From Vibrio sp. ED004 (GTDB lineage: Bacteria; Pseudomonadota; Gammaproteobacteria; Enterobacterales; Vibrionaceae): a DNA stretch of 64,000 nucleotides. Where the stretch lies: NCBI RefSeq assembly GCF_023206395.1, contig NZ_CP066149.1, forward strand, positions 3,162,001-3,226,000, read 5' to 3'. This document shows, piece by piece, positions 18,282-27,132 of this stretch; the first letter of the stretch is position 1; every line of letters begins with the position of its first letter. A program made the translations under genes and the position numbers. The notes beneath the pieces were generated by a model that saw nothing but the letters and a program-made list of their open reading frames with translations, was not told where the DNA came from and did not search any database.

Positions 18282-19418
18282 ATGTTTCTACGGAATAGCT
18301 CAACCAAGTTAAGACAGCGAATTTTGTCTTCTCTCTTGTTAATCAGTTTCTTCGGCATCTTTTTGAGTGTTTGGAGTTACTACTCCTATTTCATCGACCC
18401 TGGCGAAAAAGGGGTCAATGAGGTGAATTCTGTTTTGGTAAGCGAACACTTCAACGTGTTTGAACCCGTGTTACCAGACCGTAACGTTTCGCTACCACGA
18501 GATTTCAAGTTTCATCCGGAATTTCAGCACGAATGGTGGCACTACTTCGCGTCTTTGAAAGGGGACGATGGCAAAGACTATTCGGTTCAGTGGAGCTTCT
18601 TCCGTATCGCGACAGATGAACGTGAAACGCCCGGATGGCAGAGTCCGCAAGTCTATATCTCAAACGTGGTGGTCTCTTCCAAATCTAAAGTATGGAAAGA
18701 ACAGCGCATGGCTCGTGGTGGCATTGGCCAAGCGGGAATGACCAGTCGTCCGTTTAGAATTTGGATTGATAATTGGAATTGGCGTTCGCTGGGTAACACG
18801 CCGTTTCCTGGTCGCCTGCAAGTACAAACAGATACGTTCGGTCTTCAATTACATACAGTGGCGAAAGGGCCATATGTACTTAATGGGGAGAACGGCTATC
18901 AGAAAAAGCACGATTTACTACCTGTTGCATCTTATAACTTCAGCGCGCCGTTCTTATCACTGAGTGGCGTGTTGAATCTCGACGGTGTCGCCAAGGAAGT
19001 TGAAGGCACAGCGTGGGTGCATAAAGAGTGGGGCAGTGGTTTACTCGGAGTGGGTCAACAAGGTTGGGATTGGTTTGTATTCAATCTCGATGATGGTACA
19101 GCGCTGAGCATTAATCGTTATCGTCATAACCAACAGTTGCCTTATGTGTTCGGCACTTTAGCGACTCGTTCCGGTAAGGTATACCAGCTGACCGAAGCCG
19201 ATATTTCGATTCAGCCTTTGCAAAACACAACCTTGATGAATGGTCGACGAATGCCACTTCAATGGATCATTAACGTGCCCAAGCACGATATCAACCTGAC
19301 TACGCGTATTATACGTAGGGATATGTGGCTTCCATTTGTCATACCATATTGGGAAGGGCCGATTAAGGCGAGCGGGAGCCATGAAGCGACCGGCTTTATG
19401 CAGTTAACCGGCTACTAA
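18282..19418 (+). CDS. AttH/CrtC-type lipocalin-like protein
   Basis: This 378-residue protein is anchored by a hydrophobic segment at about 17-37, with the rest periplasmic. The family hallmark appears as HPEFQHEWWHYFASL, with later motifs WVHKEWGSG and GWDWFVFNLDDG. Related proteins include AttH and hydroxyneurosporene synthase (CrtC) with a double lipocalin fold; there is no carotenoid pathway nearby. Two starts are possible, 18270 and 18282; the latter leaves a better distance from the GAGG at 18265. It is the last gene of the ABC operon, so it is probably the periplasmic partner of the transporter (inference). Confidence 0.82.
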   Translation: MFLRNSSTKLRQRILSSLLLISFFGIFLSVWSYYSYFIDPGEKGVNEVNSVLVSEHFNVFEPVLPDRNVSLPRDFKFHPEFQHEWWHYFASLKGDDGKDYSVQWSFFRIATDERETPGWQSPQVYISNVVVSSKSKVWKEQRMARGGIGQAGMTSRPFRIWIDNWNWRSLGNTPFPGRLQVQTDTFGLQLHTVAKGPYVLNGENGYQKKHDLLPVASYNFSAPFLSLSGVLNLDGVAKEVEGTAWVHKEWGSGLLGVGQQGWDWFVFNLDDGTALSINRYRHNQQLPYVFGTLATRSGKVYQLTEADISIQPLQNTTLMNGRRMPLQWIINVPKHDINLTTRIIRRDMWLPFVIPYWEGPIKASGSHEATGFMQLTGY

Positions 19419-19427
19419 AAAACACCT

Positions 19428-19454
19428 AAGGCTATCATTTGATAGCCTTTTTTT
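19428..19454 (+). terminator. Terminator of the ABC-lipocalin operon
   Basis: AAGGCTATCA and TGATAGCCTT form a near-perfect hairpin followed by seven T's, directly after the lipocalin stop codon. Confidence 0.9.
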
Positions 19455-19693
19455 GTGCCATTCACTTTACTCTGCATGTAGTGAATTCTGCATACAGGTT
19501 CGCTGATCTCATCTATACTTGATTTATGGTGCATAACAACTTTATGGAATATACGACATATTGTTTAGTATTTGTAGGAAAAACCGAAGTTAAACATCCA
19601 AAGAAGTGATTATCTATCGATAAAGCTTGGATATAAACTCGTGGTTATTCTTTGTTATTCGTTTATTTAAATAATAAATATAAGGGCGAAATC

Positions 19694-20857
19694 ATGACCG
19701 ACGTCATCCGTGACTTCTTTAAAATGGAATCTGCTGGCGGCATCATCCTAGTAATCGCTGCGGCGATCGCAATGTTTGTAGCAAACTCACCACTGAACGA
19801 AATGTACCAAGGTGTACTTCATAGTTACGTTCTTGGTATGTCTGTGTCTCACTGGATTAACGATGGCTTAATGGCTGTCTTCTTCCTTCTAATCGGCTTA
19901 GAAGTTAAGCGTGAACTTTTAGAAGGCGCATTAAAGTCTAAAGAGACTGCAATCTTCCCAGCTATCGCAGCTGTGGGTGGTATGCTAGCTCCTGCACTAA
20001 TTTACGTGCTATTTAACTCAAGTAATCCTGAAGCGCTTCAAGGTTGGGCTATCCCGGCAGCAACAGATATCGCATTCGCATTGGGTATCATGGCACTTCT
20101 AGGCAACCGTGTACCAGTAAGCTTGAAAGTGTTCCTACTAGCTCTAGCAATTATCGATGACCTAGGTGTTGTTGTTATCATTGCTCTGTTCTATTCAGGT
20201 GACCTATCTACGCTTGCACTAACGGTTGGCTTTATCGCGACTGGTGTCTTATTCATGCTAAACAACAAGCATGTCACCAAGCTAAGTGTTTACCTCATTG
20301 TTGGTGCCATTCTGTGGTTCGCAGTATTGAAGTCTGGTGTTCACGCAACGCTAGCAGGTGTAGTAATTGGTTTTGCTATCCCACTGAAAGGTAATAAAGG
20401 GGAACATTCTCCGCTGAAACACCTAGAGCATGCTCTGCACCCATACGTCGCTTTTGCAATCTTGCCTATATTTGCATTTGCAAACGCTGGTATCTCGCTA
20501 GAAGGCATCTCAATTTCAAACCTAACAGGCATGCTACCGCTTGGTATTGCTATGGGTCTATTGGTTGGTAAGCCTCTGGGTATCTTCCTATTCAGCTGGG
20601 GTGCTGTGAAAACAGGTGTAGCTAAACTTCCTGAAGGTGTGAACTTCATGAACATCTTCGCAGTGTCTGTGCTGTGTGGTATTGGCTTTACAATGTCTAT
20701 CTTCATCTCTTCATTGGCATTTGGTCCAACGAACGCAGATTTTGATACGCTCGCTCGACTAGGTATCCTGATGGGATCAACGACAGCAGCAATCCTGGGT
20801 TACTTCCTGCTAAGTATTTCTTTACCGAAAACTAAGCACCAAGAAGTAAAACTATAA
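19694..20857 (+). CDS. nhaA: Na+/H+ antiporter NhaA
   Basis: This 387-residue inner-membrane antiporter starts [19 protein letters not shown]. Key residues are present: the Asp pair at 155-156 (AIIDDLGVV, equivalent to D163/D164 of E. coli NhaA) and Asp125 ([11 protein letters not shown]). It exchanges cytoplasmic Na+ for external H+, important for a marine bacterium at alkaline pH. The start at 19694 fits the family and follows TAAGGGCGAA. The gene is monocistronic with a hairpin terminator about 120 bp past the stop. Confidence 0.95.
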   Translation: MTDVIRDFFKMESAGGIILVIAAAIAMFVANSPLNEMYQGVLHSYVLGMSVSHWINDGLMAVFFLLIGLEVKRELLEGALKSKETAIFPAIAAVGGMLAPALIYVLFNSSNPEALQGWAIPAATDIAFALGIMALLGNRVPVSLKVFLLALAIIDDLGVVVIIALFYSGDLSTLALTVGFIATGVLFMLNNKHVTKLSVYLIVGAILWFAVLKSGVHATLAGVVIGFAIPLKGNKGEHSPLKHLEHALHPYVAFAILPIFAFANAGISLEGISISNLTGMLPLGIAMGLLVGKPLGIFLFSWGAVKTGVAKLPEGVNFMNIFAVSVLCGIGFTMSIFISSLAFGPTNADFDTLARLGILMGSTTAAILGYFLLSISLPKTKHQEVKL

Positions 20858-20976
20858 TCGGTAGTAGGCTCGCTAAATTAAATAGGGAGCCTACTCACGG
20901 AGTAACAAGCTAGTTCCCGAGTAGCAAGAAACGTCACAGATTCATCCCCTCGATTCATGTGACGACAAAGAACAAA

Positions 20977-21007
20977 AAAGCCGTGATGGGCGACCCTATC
21001 ACGGCTT
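20977..21007. terminator. Hairpin terminator between nhaA and the OmpA-like gene
   Basis: AAAGCCGTGAT and ATCACGGCTTT form a long stem. Flanking A and T runs allow use from either strand, so it may serve nhaA and the convergent tolC-ompA pair. Confidence 0.75.
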
Positions 21008-21119
21008 TATTGATCTTACGGCTTTCAGGTTAGTGGATGAACTTCAATTCTTCCAGCTATGCGTGATGAGACTAGGTTATTGTGAATACTACCCTCATTA
21101 GTACGGTGACGATGTCACG

Positions 21120-21728
21120 TTACTTTTTAAGCGTGGTAAATATGGTCCACTCTTCGACAATTTGTTCGCTCAGCCCGACAACAGTAGCTGTTACTCGACG
21201 GTTTAGTGCATGAGAAGTCGCATCATCGCCCTCGCTCTCTAATCGCTCTTCACCATAACCGACAACTCTCACTCGACTTGGGTCGATACCATTCGATAAT
21301 AGTTCATCTTCTACGTGGTGAGCGCGTTTCTTAGATAGCTCCAAGTTGTATTCACTCGCACCGACTTTACTGGCATAGCCCTGAATCTCAATCGACGCGC
21401 TTTGGTAGGTTTCTAAGAACTCAGCCATCGTGGTGATTTGATCAGAGAAGATCGGGTTAACTTCAAACGAGTCGTTGGCAAACAGGATGTTCAACTGTCT
21501 GACTTCTTGCGAGCTAACCGTTTCGCCACAACCTTCATTATCAACCAGAGACGATTCAGGTGTGCCAGGGCAGGTGTCTCGAGCATTGACTACGCCATCG
21601 TTATCATCGTCTTGCAGATCTGAAATCTGCGACGCTTCAGGTGTCTCAATATATTCCTCTTCCTGTTGGCTAGAGCAGGCTAGCAAGGTCATTGTTAACG
21701 CAGGAAGTAGTAAGTAAGTTATCTTCAT
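21120..21728 (-). CDS. OmpA-family lipoprotein next to a TolC-type channel
   Basis: This 202-residue protein has a lipoprotein signal (TMTLLAC, Cys at 18), an acidic linker with a DDDNDGVVNARDTCPGTP calcium-type repeat, and a C-terminal OmpA peptidoglycan-binding domain (IEIQGYASKVG, NLELSKKRAHHVEDEL, RVRVVGYGEERL). It should tether the outer membrane to the cell wall. The start at 21728 is two bases after the tolC stop; an in-frame start at 21755 inside tolC is less likely because it would disrupt the lipoprotein signal. Such OmpA/TolC pairs normally belong to type I secretion systems for large adhesins. Confidence 0.88.
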   Translation of the reverse strand: MKITYLLLPALTMTLLACSSQQEEEYIETPEASQISDLQDDDNDGVVNARDTCPGTPESSLVDNEGCGETVSSQEVRQLNILFANDSFEVNPIFSDQITTMAEFLETYQSASIEIQGYASKVGASEYNLELSKKRAHHVEDELLSNGIDPSRVRVVGYGEERLESEGDDATSHALNRRVTATVVGLSEQIVEEWTIFTTLKK

Positions 21729-21730
21729 GA

Positions 21731-23038
21731 TTAATACTCCACGGCCGTTGTCCACTCGTCAGGGATATCGACTAGCAGAGCATTCAATAGAGAACCTGTC
21801 GCGTTCATTACACGGTATTTCGCGTACTGTTCAGCGTAATGCGCATCTAAGTAATCTTTACGGGCTTCAAATAATTCATTTTCGGTGTTGAGCAAATCTA
21901 GAAGCGTACGTTTGCCGATTCGATATTGTTTTTCATAAGCGATAACGGTCTCTGACGCAGAATCTACGTGATCAGATAAGAAGTTCTTTTGTTGTAACGT
22001 AAGATCCAATGCACTCCAAGAGAGGCGCAGCCCTTCTTCAACTTGTCGATAAGCACGATCTCTCAGATCTTTTGCTTTATTAAGTTGGTAAGCTGCAGCT
22101 TCTGAGTTTGCACTGTCAGTGCCACCGTTGTAGAGGTTGTATCGCATTCGTAGCATTGCCAGTGTTTCTTGGCTCGAACCTTCATCGCCACCCGCATCAT
22201 CACGCCATGACTGAGAGGCTTCAATAGAGAAGGTCGGGTAATTAACACCTTTTGATTGTTTGTATTGGAAGTGCGCGGAATCAACATCTGCAGTAGCAAC
22301 CTTGATGACAGGGTGTTGGTCTAGTGCATCAACAAGGGCATCTGATAATGACAGAGGAATCATCGAAATATCGGCTCTTGGGTAAACTAAGCCTAGCGGT
22401 TCTTGACCTACTATTCGTCTAAATTGGGTATGGGTATCGATTAAATTGTTCTGTGCGGCTAATAAGTTGCCGTGCGCTTTTGCAATCCTAGCTTCTACTT
22501 GAGACACATCTGCGGTTGAGCCTATCCCTGAGACAGCACGCTTTTTGATGTCTTTATAGATTTTCTTGTGGATAGCAAGGTTACTTTCCGAAAGGGCTAA
22601 AACTTCAGTTGCTTTGACTGCGTCTAAGTATATCTGGGTGACCTCTAGCGCTTTATCTTCAGCATCCGCTAACAGTTGTAAGCGAACCGATTCTGCTTCT
22701 GCAGCAGTACGATCAATGTCGTTGAGAGTCGATGAACCATCCCACAGCAACTGAGTGAGGGATATCGTTGCTTCCTTTCGTGTTAAGTCTGTATCTGGAC
22801 CGTTGTTTGGTGCAGGGTTTATGCCTTCGTAGCCAATACCGGCATCAAGGTCGATGCTTGGTCTATACGCACCGCCAGCGGCGTCATTACGTTTTTGGAC
22901 ACTCACAAACTCATTAAAGATACTTTTGATTTCAGGGTTTGTTGCCAAGGTAATGGCGACGGCCTGTTCCAAAGTTTGAGCAGAGAGTGGAGTTGCAACG
23001 ACTAAGCAACACATGATGGATAATTTAAACAGTCTCAA
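21731..23038 (-). CDS. TolC-family outer-membrane efflux/type I secretion channel
   Basis: This 435-residue protein has a signal peptide at 1-20 (ending TPLSAQT) and two repeated OEP domains of long helices and short strands (AVAITLATNPEI, LRLSWSALDLTLQQ, YEKQYRIGKRTLLDLLNTENELFEA in pieces). The second half contains the typical GKRTLLDLLN turn. It resembles the AggA/LapE class that works with an ABC exporter and an adaptor to export large adhesins. Neither an ABC exporter nor an HlyD-type adaptor is encoded in this window, so its partners must be elsewhere or lost. It shares an operon with the OmpA lipoprotein. Confidence 0.88.
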   Translation of the reverse strand: MRLFKLSIMCCLVVATPLSAQTLEQAVAITLATNPEIKSIFNEFVSVQKRNDAAGGAYRPSIDLDAGIGYEGINPAPNNGPDTDLTRKEATISLTQLLWDGSSTLNDIDRTAAEAESVRLQLLADAEDKALEVTQIYLDAVKATEVLALSESNLAIHKKIYKDIKKRAVSGIGSTADVSQVEARIAKAHGNLLAAQNNLIDTHTQFRRIVGQEPLGLVYPRADISMIPLSLSDALVDALDQHPVIKVATADVDSAHFQYKQSKGVNYPTFSIEASQSWRDDAGGDEGSSQETLAMLRMRYNLYNGGTDSANSEAAAYQLNKAKDLRDRAYRQVEEGLRLSWSALDLTLQQKNFLSDHVDSASETVIAYEKQYRIGKRTLLDLLNTENELFEARKDYLDAHYAEQYAKYRVMNATGSLLNALLVDIPDEWTTAVEY

Positions 23039-23617
23039 AGTAGGTCTCCTTCTACTTTTAATGTCCCCGCCTTTCCCTAACTTGCGTTTAACTTCCTAAT
23101 TGAGAAAGGGTATTAAACGAAGCTTAGGACATATGGACAAAAATGCTAAGTTTGTGGGCTTTATTTCGAAGGTAAGTCGCTATTGCTATTGATTAATTTG
23201 CTAATAGTTGAGGTCGGCGACTTTTGAGTGGATGATTTACGAAGTGGATTAAGGCCGTTATTAAGCAAGTGTTCGAATAGGTGAGGATAGGGTGTAGGCT
23301 TGTTTGAAATATCGATATCAATACTAAGAATGTGCCAAAGGTTTCAGCTCTATTTTGAGCGTTCTAGAGACAACATGTGAGATGAAACTTGGTGATAGTC
23401 TTAATGGTATAGAGACTAATGAACGGCCGGTAAAGTAAGAGGGAACACTTCTTCTATAGGCTTTGAACCTTATCATCGTTAGGCAACCTGACCACTCTAG
23501 CATCGTGCTATTTATAAATCCCATGTGGTTTTAGTGCGTACCAGTGATATATCGAAACGCGTTCTTAGTGAATGATTACTATTGGATATACTCATGCTTA
23601 AACATCAAAAAAAACGT

Positions 23618-23648
23618 AAAAAAAAGCCCAAACCAAAGCGGTGTGGGC
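23618..23648 (-). terminator. Strong minus-strand terminator with no gene in front of it
   Basis: On the minus strand GCCCACACC and GGTTTGGGC pair (8 of 9) around a 5-base loop and are followed by eight T's, then ACG and another T run. The nearest minus-strand gene upstream lies beyond the plus-strand psrA-fadE-fabV block, so this looks like the end of a short RNA or a leader transcript. Confidence 0.65.
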
Positions 23649-23926
23649 GGATACAAGTATAGGAGTTAATAAGGAAAATGCAGTAATTAAGAAAGCAGGG
23701 AGAAAAACAAGTTTGACGGCCTGTTAAACTTCTAAATACTCTGTTTTCTACATAATTTATGACCCTCCTTTTCAATTTCAGTTCCCAGAAAATTCATTAA
23801 TTTTTTCTTTTTTTGTAAACACACGTCGATTCAATCGGTTAGTGCAGACTTTTATTAACTGGTACGACCAATTTGTGAAAATGTGATGTTGCTTGCTTGT
23901 TAAATAAATGTACTAAGCGTATATTT

Positions 23927-23940
23927 CAAACAGTTGTTTA
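23927..23940. promoter_or_regulatory. PsrA-like operator just upstream of psrA
   Basis: CAAACAGTTGTTTA fits the published PsrA half-site pattern (G/C)AAAC-N2-4-GTTT(G/C) except for the last base. It ends 15 bases before the psrA start codon, where binding would block initiation; this suggests autorepression. Confidence 0.5.
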
Positions 23941-23955
23941 ATACGAGTGATTGAA

Positions 23956-24585
23956 ATGGCACCAAGAAGTACAACCAAAGACAAAATCTTAGATGTGGCT
24001 GAAGGCTTATTTGCTGAGCACGGTTTTAATGACACCTCTTTACGCACTATTACGGGTAAAGCCAATGTCAATCTTGCTTCAGTGAACTACCACTTTGGCG
24101 ATAAGAAGACTCTGGTTCGTGCCGTATTAAATCGATACTTAGAAGCATTTATGCCTGCACTGCAAGACGCTTTAGTGAACTTAAACTTGAACGAAACGTA
24201 TTCTATGAGTGACGTGTTTGAGTCTTTAAGACAGCCACTAAGAGCACTTAACGATGTAAGGCCAAATGGTACGAGCCGATTTATGTTACTCATCGGAAGA
24301 GGCTATACGGATGTGCAAGGTCACTTGCGTTGGTTCATTACAACTCGCTACAGCGAAGTACTGACTCTGTTTACCAGCTCAGTAATGAAAGCCAATCCCA
24401 ACCTCACTCAAGAACAGTTATTTTGGCGATTACACTTCACCCTAGGGACTTGTGTTTTCACCATGGCTTCCAGTCAGGCTCTCGTTGAAATTGCAGAGAA
24501 TGATTACGGCAAGCGAATAGATGCCAAAGCAGTGGTCGATATTCTTATTCCATACTTGGCCGCTGGCATGTCAGCAGAAGAATAA
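23956..24585 (+). CDS. psrA: TetR-family fatty-acid regulator PsrA
   Basis: This 209-residue repressor has an N-terminal TetR helix-turn-helix (DKILDVAEGLFAEHGFNDTS, then NVNLASVNYHFGDKKTLVRA) and a C-terminal ligand-binding domain. It is placed directly before fadE, as PsrA-type regulators are in several gamma-proteobacteria, where they sense long-chain acyl-CoA or fatty acids. The ATG at 23956 is chosen because the mature TetR start MAPRSTTKDKI fits the family; a GTG nine bases earlier is also in frame. A matching operator-like inverted repeat lies immediately upstream. Confidence 0.8.
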   Translation: MAPRSTTKDKILDVAEGLFAEHGFNDTSLRTITGKANVNLASVNYHFGDKKTLVRAVLNRYLEAFMPALQDALVNLNLNETYSMSDVFESLRQPLRALNDVRPNGTSRFMLLIGRGYTDVQGHLRWFITTRYSEVLTLFTSSVMKANPNLTQEQLFWRLHFTLGTCVFTMASSQALVEIAENDYGKRIDAKAVVDILIPYLAAGMSAEE

Positions 24586-24640
24586 AACAATAAAAAGCGA
24601 AACATTCACAACCAAAATAGTGAACAAAAGGATCTGAACT

Positions 24641-26923
24641 ATGAGCTCTCTAAGACAAAAATGGGTAAGTGACCCAGCTTTTAAACTCTTTAAAAAAGTA
24701 CTACCACCACTATCTAGCACCGAGAAAGAAGCGATGGAAGCGGGTAGTGTTTGGTGGGACGGAGAGCTGTTTTCTGGTAAACCAGATTTCACTAAGCTGC
24801 ACCAATATCCAAAACCTCAGCTGACAGCAGAAGAGCAATCGTTCATGGATAATGAACTTGAAACTCTACTTGCTATGCTTGATGACCACCAAATCGTAAA
24901 AGAAGACCGAGACCTTCCTGAAGAGGTTTGGAACTTCTTACGTAAAGAACGTTTCTTCTCGCTCATTATTGCGAAAGAGTATGGCGGTCGTGAATTTTCA
25001 GCACACGCAAACTCGACTATCGTAACTAAGATTGCGACTCGTAGTATCAGTACTGCGGTTTCGGTCATGGTTCCAAACTCTCTTGGCCCTGGTGAGCTAC
25101 TGTCTCACTACGGTACTCAAGACCAAAAAGACTACTGGCTGCCGCGTCTTGCTGACGGTACTGATATCCCATGTTTCGCGTTAACAGGCCCTGAAGCGGG
25201 TTCTGATGCGGGTGGTATCCCTGATGTCGGCACTGTATGTCTGGGGATGCATGAAGGCAAAGAGACATTAGGTATCAAGCTTAACTGGAACAAGCGTTAC
25301 ATTACGCTAGCACCAGTGGCAACGGTACTTGGCTTGGCTTTCAAACTGCACGATCCAGAGAAACTGCTTGGCGACAAAGAAGACATCGGTATCACTTGTG
25401 CGCTAATCCCTGCTGACCACGAAGGTGTTGTGATTGGTGAGCGTCATGATCCACTTGGCCTTGCATTTATGAACGGTCCAACACGCGGTCATGATGTATT
25501 CATCCCTATGGAATGGCTAATCGGTGGCGCAGATTACGCAGGTAAAGGCTGGCGTATGCTGGTGGAATGTCTGTCTGCGGGTCGTGGTATTTCACTACCA
25601 GCACTGGGTACAGCAATGGGCCACCTAACTGCGAGAACAACTGGCGCATACGCGTATGTTCGTAAGCAGTTTGGTATGTCGATTGGTAAGTTTGAAGGTG
25701 TTGCAGAGAGTTTAGGCCGTATTGGCGGCTTAACGTATCTACTAGAAGCGACTCGTACACTGACAACTACTTCACTTGATATGAAAGAGAAGCCGGGTAT
25801 CGTCACGGCTATCGCGAAATATCATATGACAGAGATGGCGCGTACTATTCTCAATGATTCGATGGATATCCACTCTGGTCGTGCAATTCAAGATGGTCCA
25901 ATGAACTACTTGGCTGCGCCTTACCTAGGTATTCCAGTTGCTATCACGGTAGAAGGTGCGAACATCCTGACTCGTAACCTGATGATCTTTGGTCAAGGTG
26001 CGACACGTTGTCACCCATACGTGTTAAGCGAAATGGAAGCGGCAGCCAACCCAGATGAGAAGCAAGGTGCTAAAGACTTTGATAGCTTGCTGTTTAAGCA
26101 CATCTCTCACGCAACTAAGAACACGTTCGGCGCGTTTGGCGCAGCACTAACTGGCTCTAAGTTCATTAAAGCAGATATGAGCGGCCCAACGAAGCCTTAC
26201 TACCAAGACTTAACTCGTTTGAGCCGTGCGCTTGCAGTAAGTGCGGATTTCGCAATGCTAACGCTAGGTGGTGAACTGAAACGTAAAGAGCTTATCTCAG
26301 CACGTTTAGGTGATGGTCTAAGTTACCTATACATGGCGTCTGCTGCGCTTAAGAAGTATGAAGACGAAGGTCGTCAACAAGCTGACCTGGACTACGTGCA
26401 CTACGCGGTTCAACACTGTTTCCACAATGCGGCTAAGTCACTACAAGAAGCGTACAGAAACTTCCCGAACAAGATGGTAGGTAAAGTACTTAAAGGTCTC
26501 GTTTTCCCTGTCGGTAACCACTTCGAAAAACCAAGTGATAACCTAACAGTGCAACTAGCAGAAAGCTTGATGACTCCGGGCGCACACCGCGAACGTCTGA
26601 CTCACCTTTGCTACATCGGCAAGGAAGAAGAGGACAGCGTTGGCCTGATGGAGAACGCGTTCAATGCGATGTACAGCATCAAGCCGTTAGAGCGTAAGAT
26701 CTTCAAAGCAGTGAAAGAGGGCAAAGTGGCTCGTAAAGGCTTACTGCAAGACAAACTTGCTCAAGCACTTGCTGCTGATGTGCTAACGCAAGAAGAAGTC
26801 GACCAAATTGTGGCTGCCGATAAACTGCGTTACGCTGCGATTCAAGTTGACCACTTCAGTCATGACTTTAGTGAAACTTTGACGCGAAAAGAGTTAAAAC
26901 CTAAGCTAAATAGCGTTGCTTAG
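24641..26923 (+). CDS. fadE: Acyl-CoA dehydrogenase FadE
   Basis: This 760-residue flavoenzyme performs the first step of fatty-acid beta-oxidation (acyl-CoA to trans-2-enoyl-CoA). The N-terminal third carries the acyl-CoA dehydrogenase domain (FALTGPEAGSDAGGIPD), the middle has GKGWRMLVECLSAGRGISLP and EGANILTRNLMIFGQGA, and the C-terminal ~280 residues form the DUF1974 extension typical of FadE. E. coli FadE is about 814 residues, so this is a slightly shorter but complete version. AAGGA precedes the ATG. It sits 55 bp behind psrA, probably in the same transcript or under the same control. Confidence 0.95.
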   Translation: MSSLRQKWVSDPAFKLFKKVLPPLSSTEKEAMEAGSVWWDGELFSGKPDFTKLHQYPKPQLTAEEQSFMDNELETLLAMLDDHQIVKEDRDLPEEVWNFLRKERFFSLIIAKEYGGREFSAHANSTIVTKIATRSISTAVSVMVPNSLGPGELLSHYGTQDQKDYWLPRLADGTDIPCFALTGPEAGSDAGGIPDVGTVCLGMHEGKETLGIKLNWNKRYITLAPVATVLGLAFKLHDPEKLLGDKEDIGITCALIPADHEGVVIGERHDPLGLAFMNGPTRGHDVFIPMEWLIGGADYAGKGWRMLVECLSAGRGISLPALGTAMGHLTARTTGAYAYVRKQFGMSIGKFEGVAESLGRIGGLTYLLEATRTLTTTSLDMKEKPGIVTAIAKYHMTEMARTILNDSMDIHSGRAIQDGPMNYLAAPYLGIPVAITVEGANILTRNLMIFGQGATRCHPYVLSEMEAAANPDEKQGAKDFDSLLFKHISHATKNTFGAFGAALTGSKFIKADMSGPTKPYYQDLTRLSRALAVSADFAMLTLGGELKRKELISARLGDGLSYLYMASAALKKYEDEGRQQADLDYVHYAVQHCFHNAAKSLQEAYRNFPNKMVGKVLKGLVFPVGNHFEKPSDNLTVQLAESLMTPGAHRERLTHLCYIGKEEEDSVGLMENAFNAMYSIKPLERKIFKAVKEGKVARKGLLQDKLAQALAADVLTQEEVDQIVAADKLRYAAIQVDHFSHDFSETLTRKELKPKLNSVA

Positions 26924-26936
26924 ATAAAGAAACGAT

Positions 26937-26965
26937 AAAAGGCACCTAATTAGGTGCCTTTTTTG
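26937..26965 (+). terminator. fadE terminator
   Basis: AAAAGGCACCTAA and TTAGGTGCCTTTT form a perfect palindromic stem followed by a T run, 14 bases past the stop codon. Confidence 0.92.
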
Positions 26966-27132
26966 TTTTTGTCGGAGAAGTCGCAATAGATGCGTTAACA
27001 AATGGTGACTTAGTCAGCAAATATCAGCTGAGTGCTCCAACCACTTGCATTTTCACCACATTTTTACAGAAATTAGATGCCATTTGCGTACGAAACTTTT
27101 ATCCTTAACCTGATTTTTTAAGGAAGTTGAAT

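Larger units (their letters stand above)
23039..23955. other. Gene-poor 0.9-kb region between tolC and psrA
   Basis: No convincing coding sequence is present; a 66-codon minus-strand frame at 23324-23524 has no ribosome binding site or recognisable features. The region contains a strong minus-strand hairpin terminator at 23618-23648 and a PsrA-like operator at 23927-23940. The minus strand upstream of that terminator also has GGAGGG at about 23762-23767 shortly before an ATG-TAG pair. The terminator implies a minus-strand transcript that ends well before tolC. Confidence 0.6.

Noticed and set aside
23324..23524. 66-codon minus-strand frame in the tolC-psrA gap
   Set aside because: No ribosome binding site, no signal or domain pattern; likely chance.
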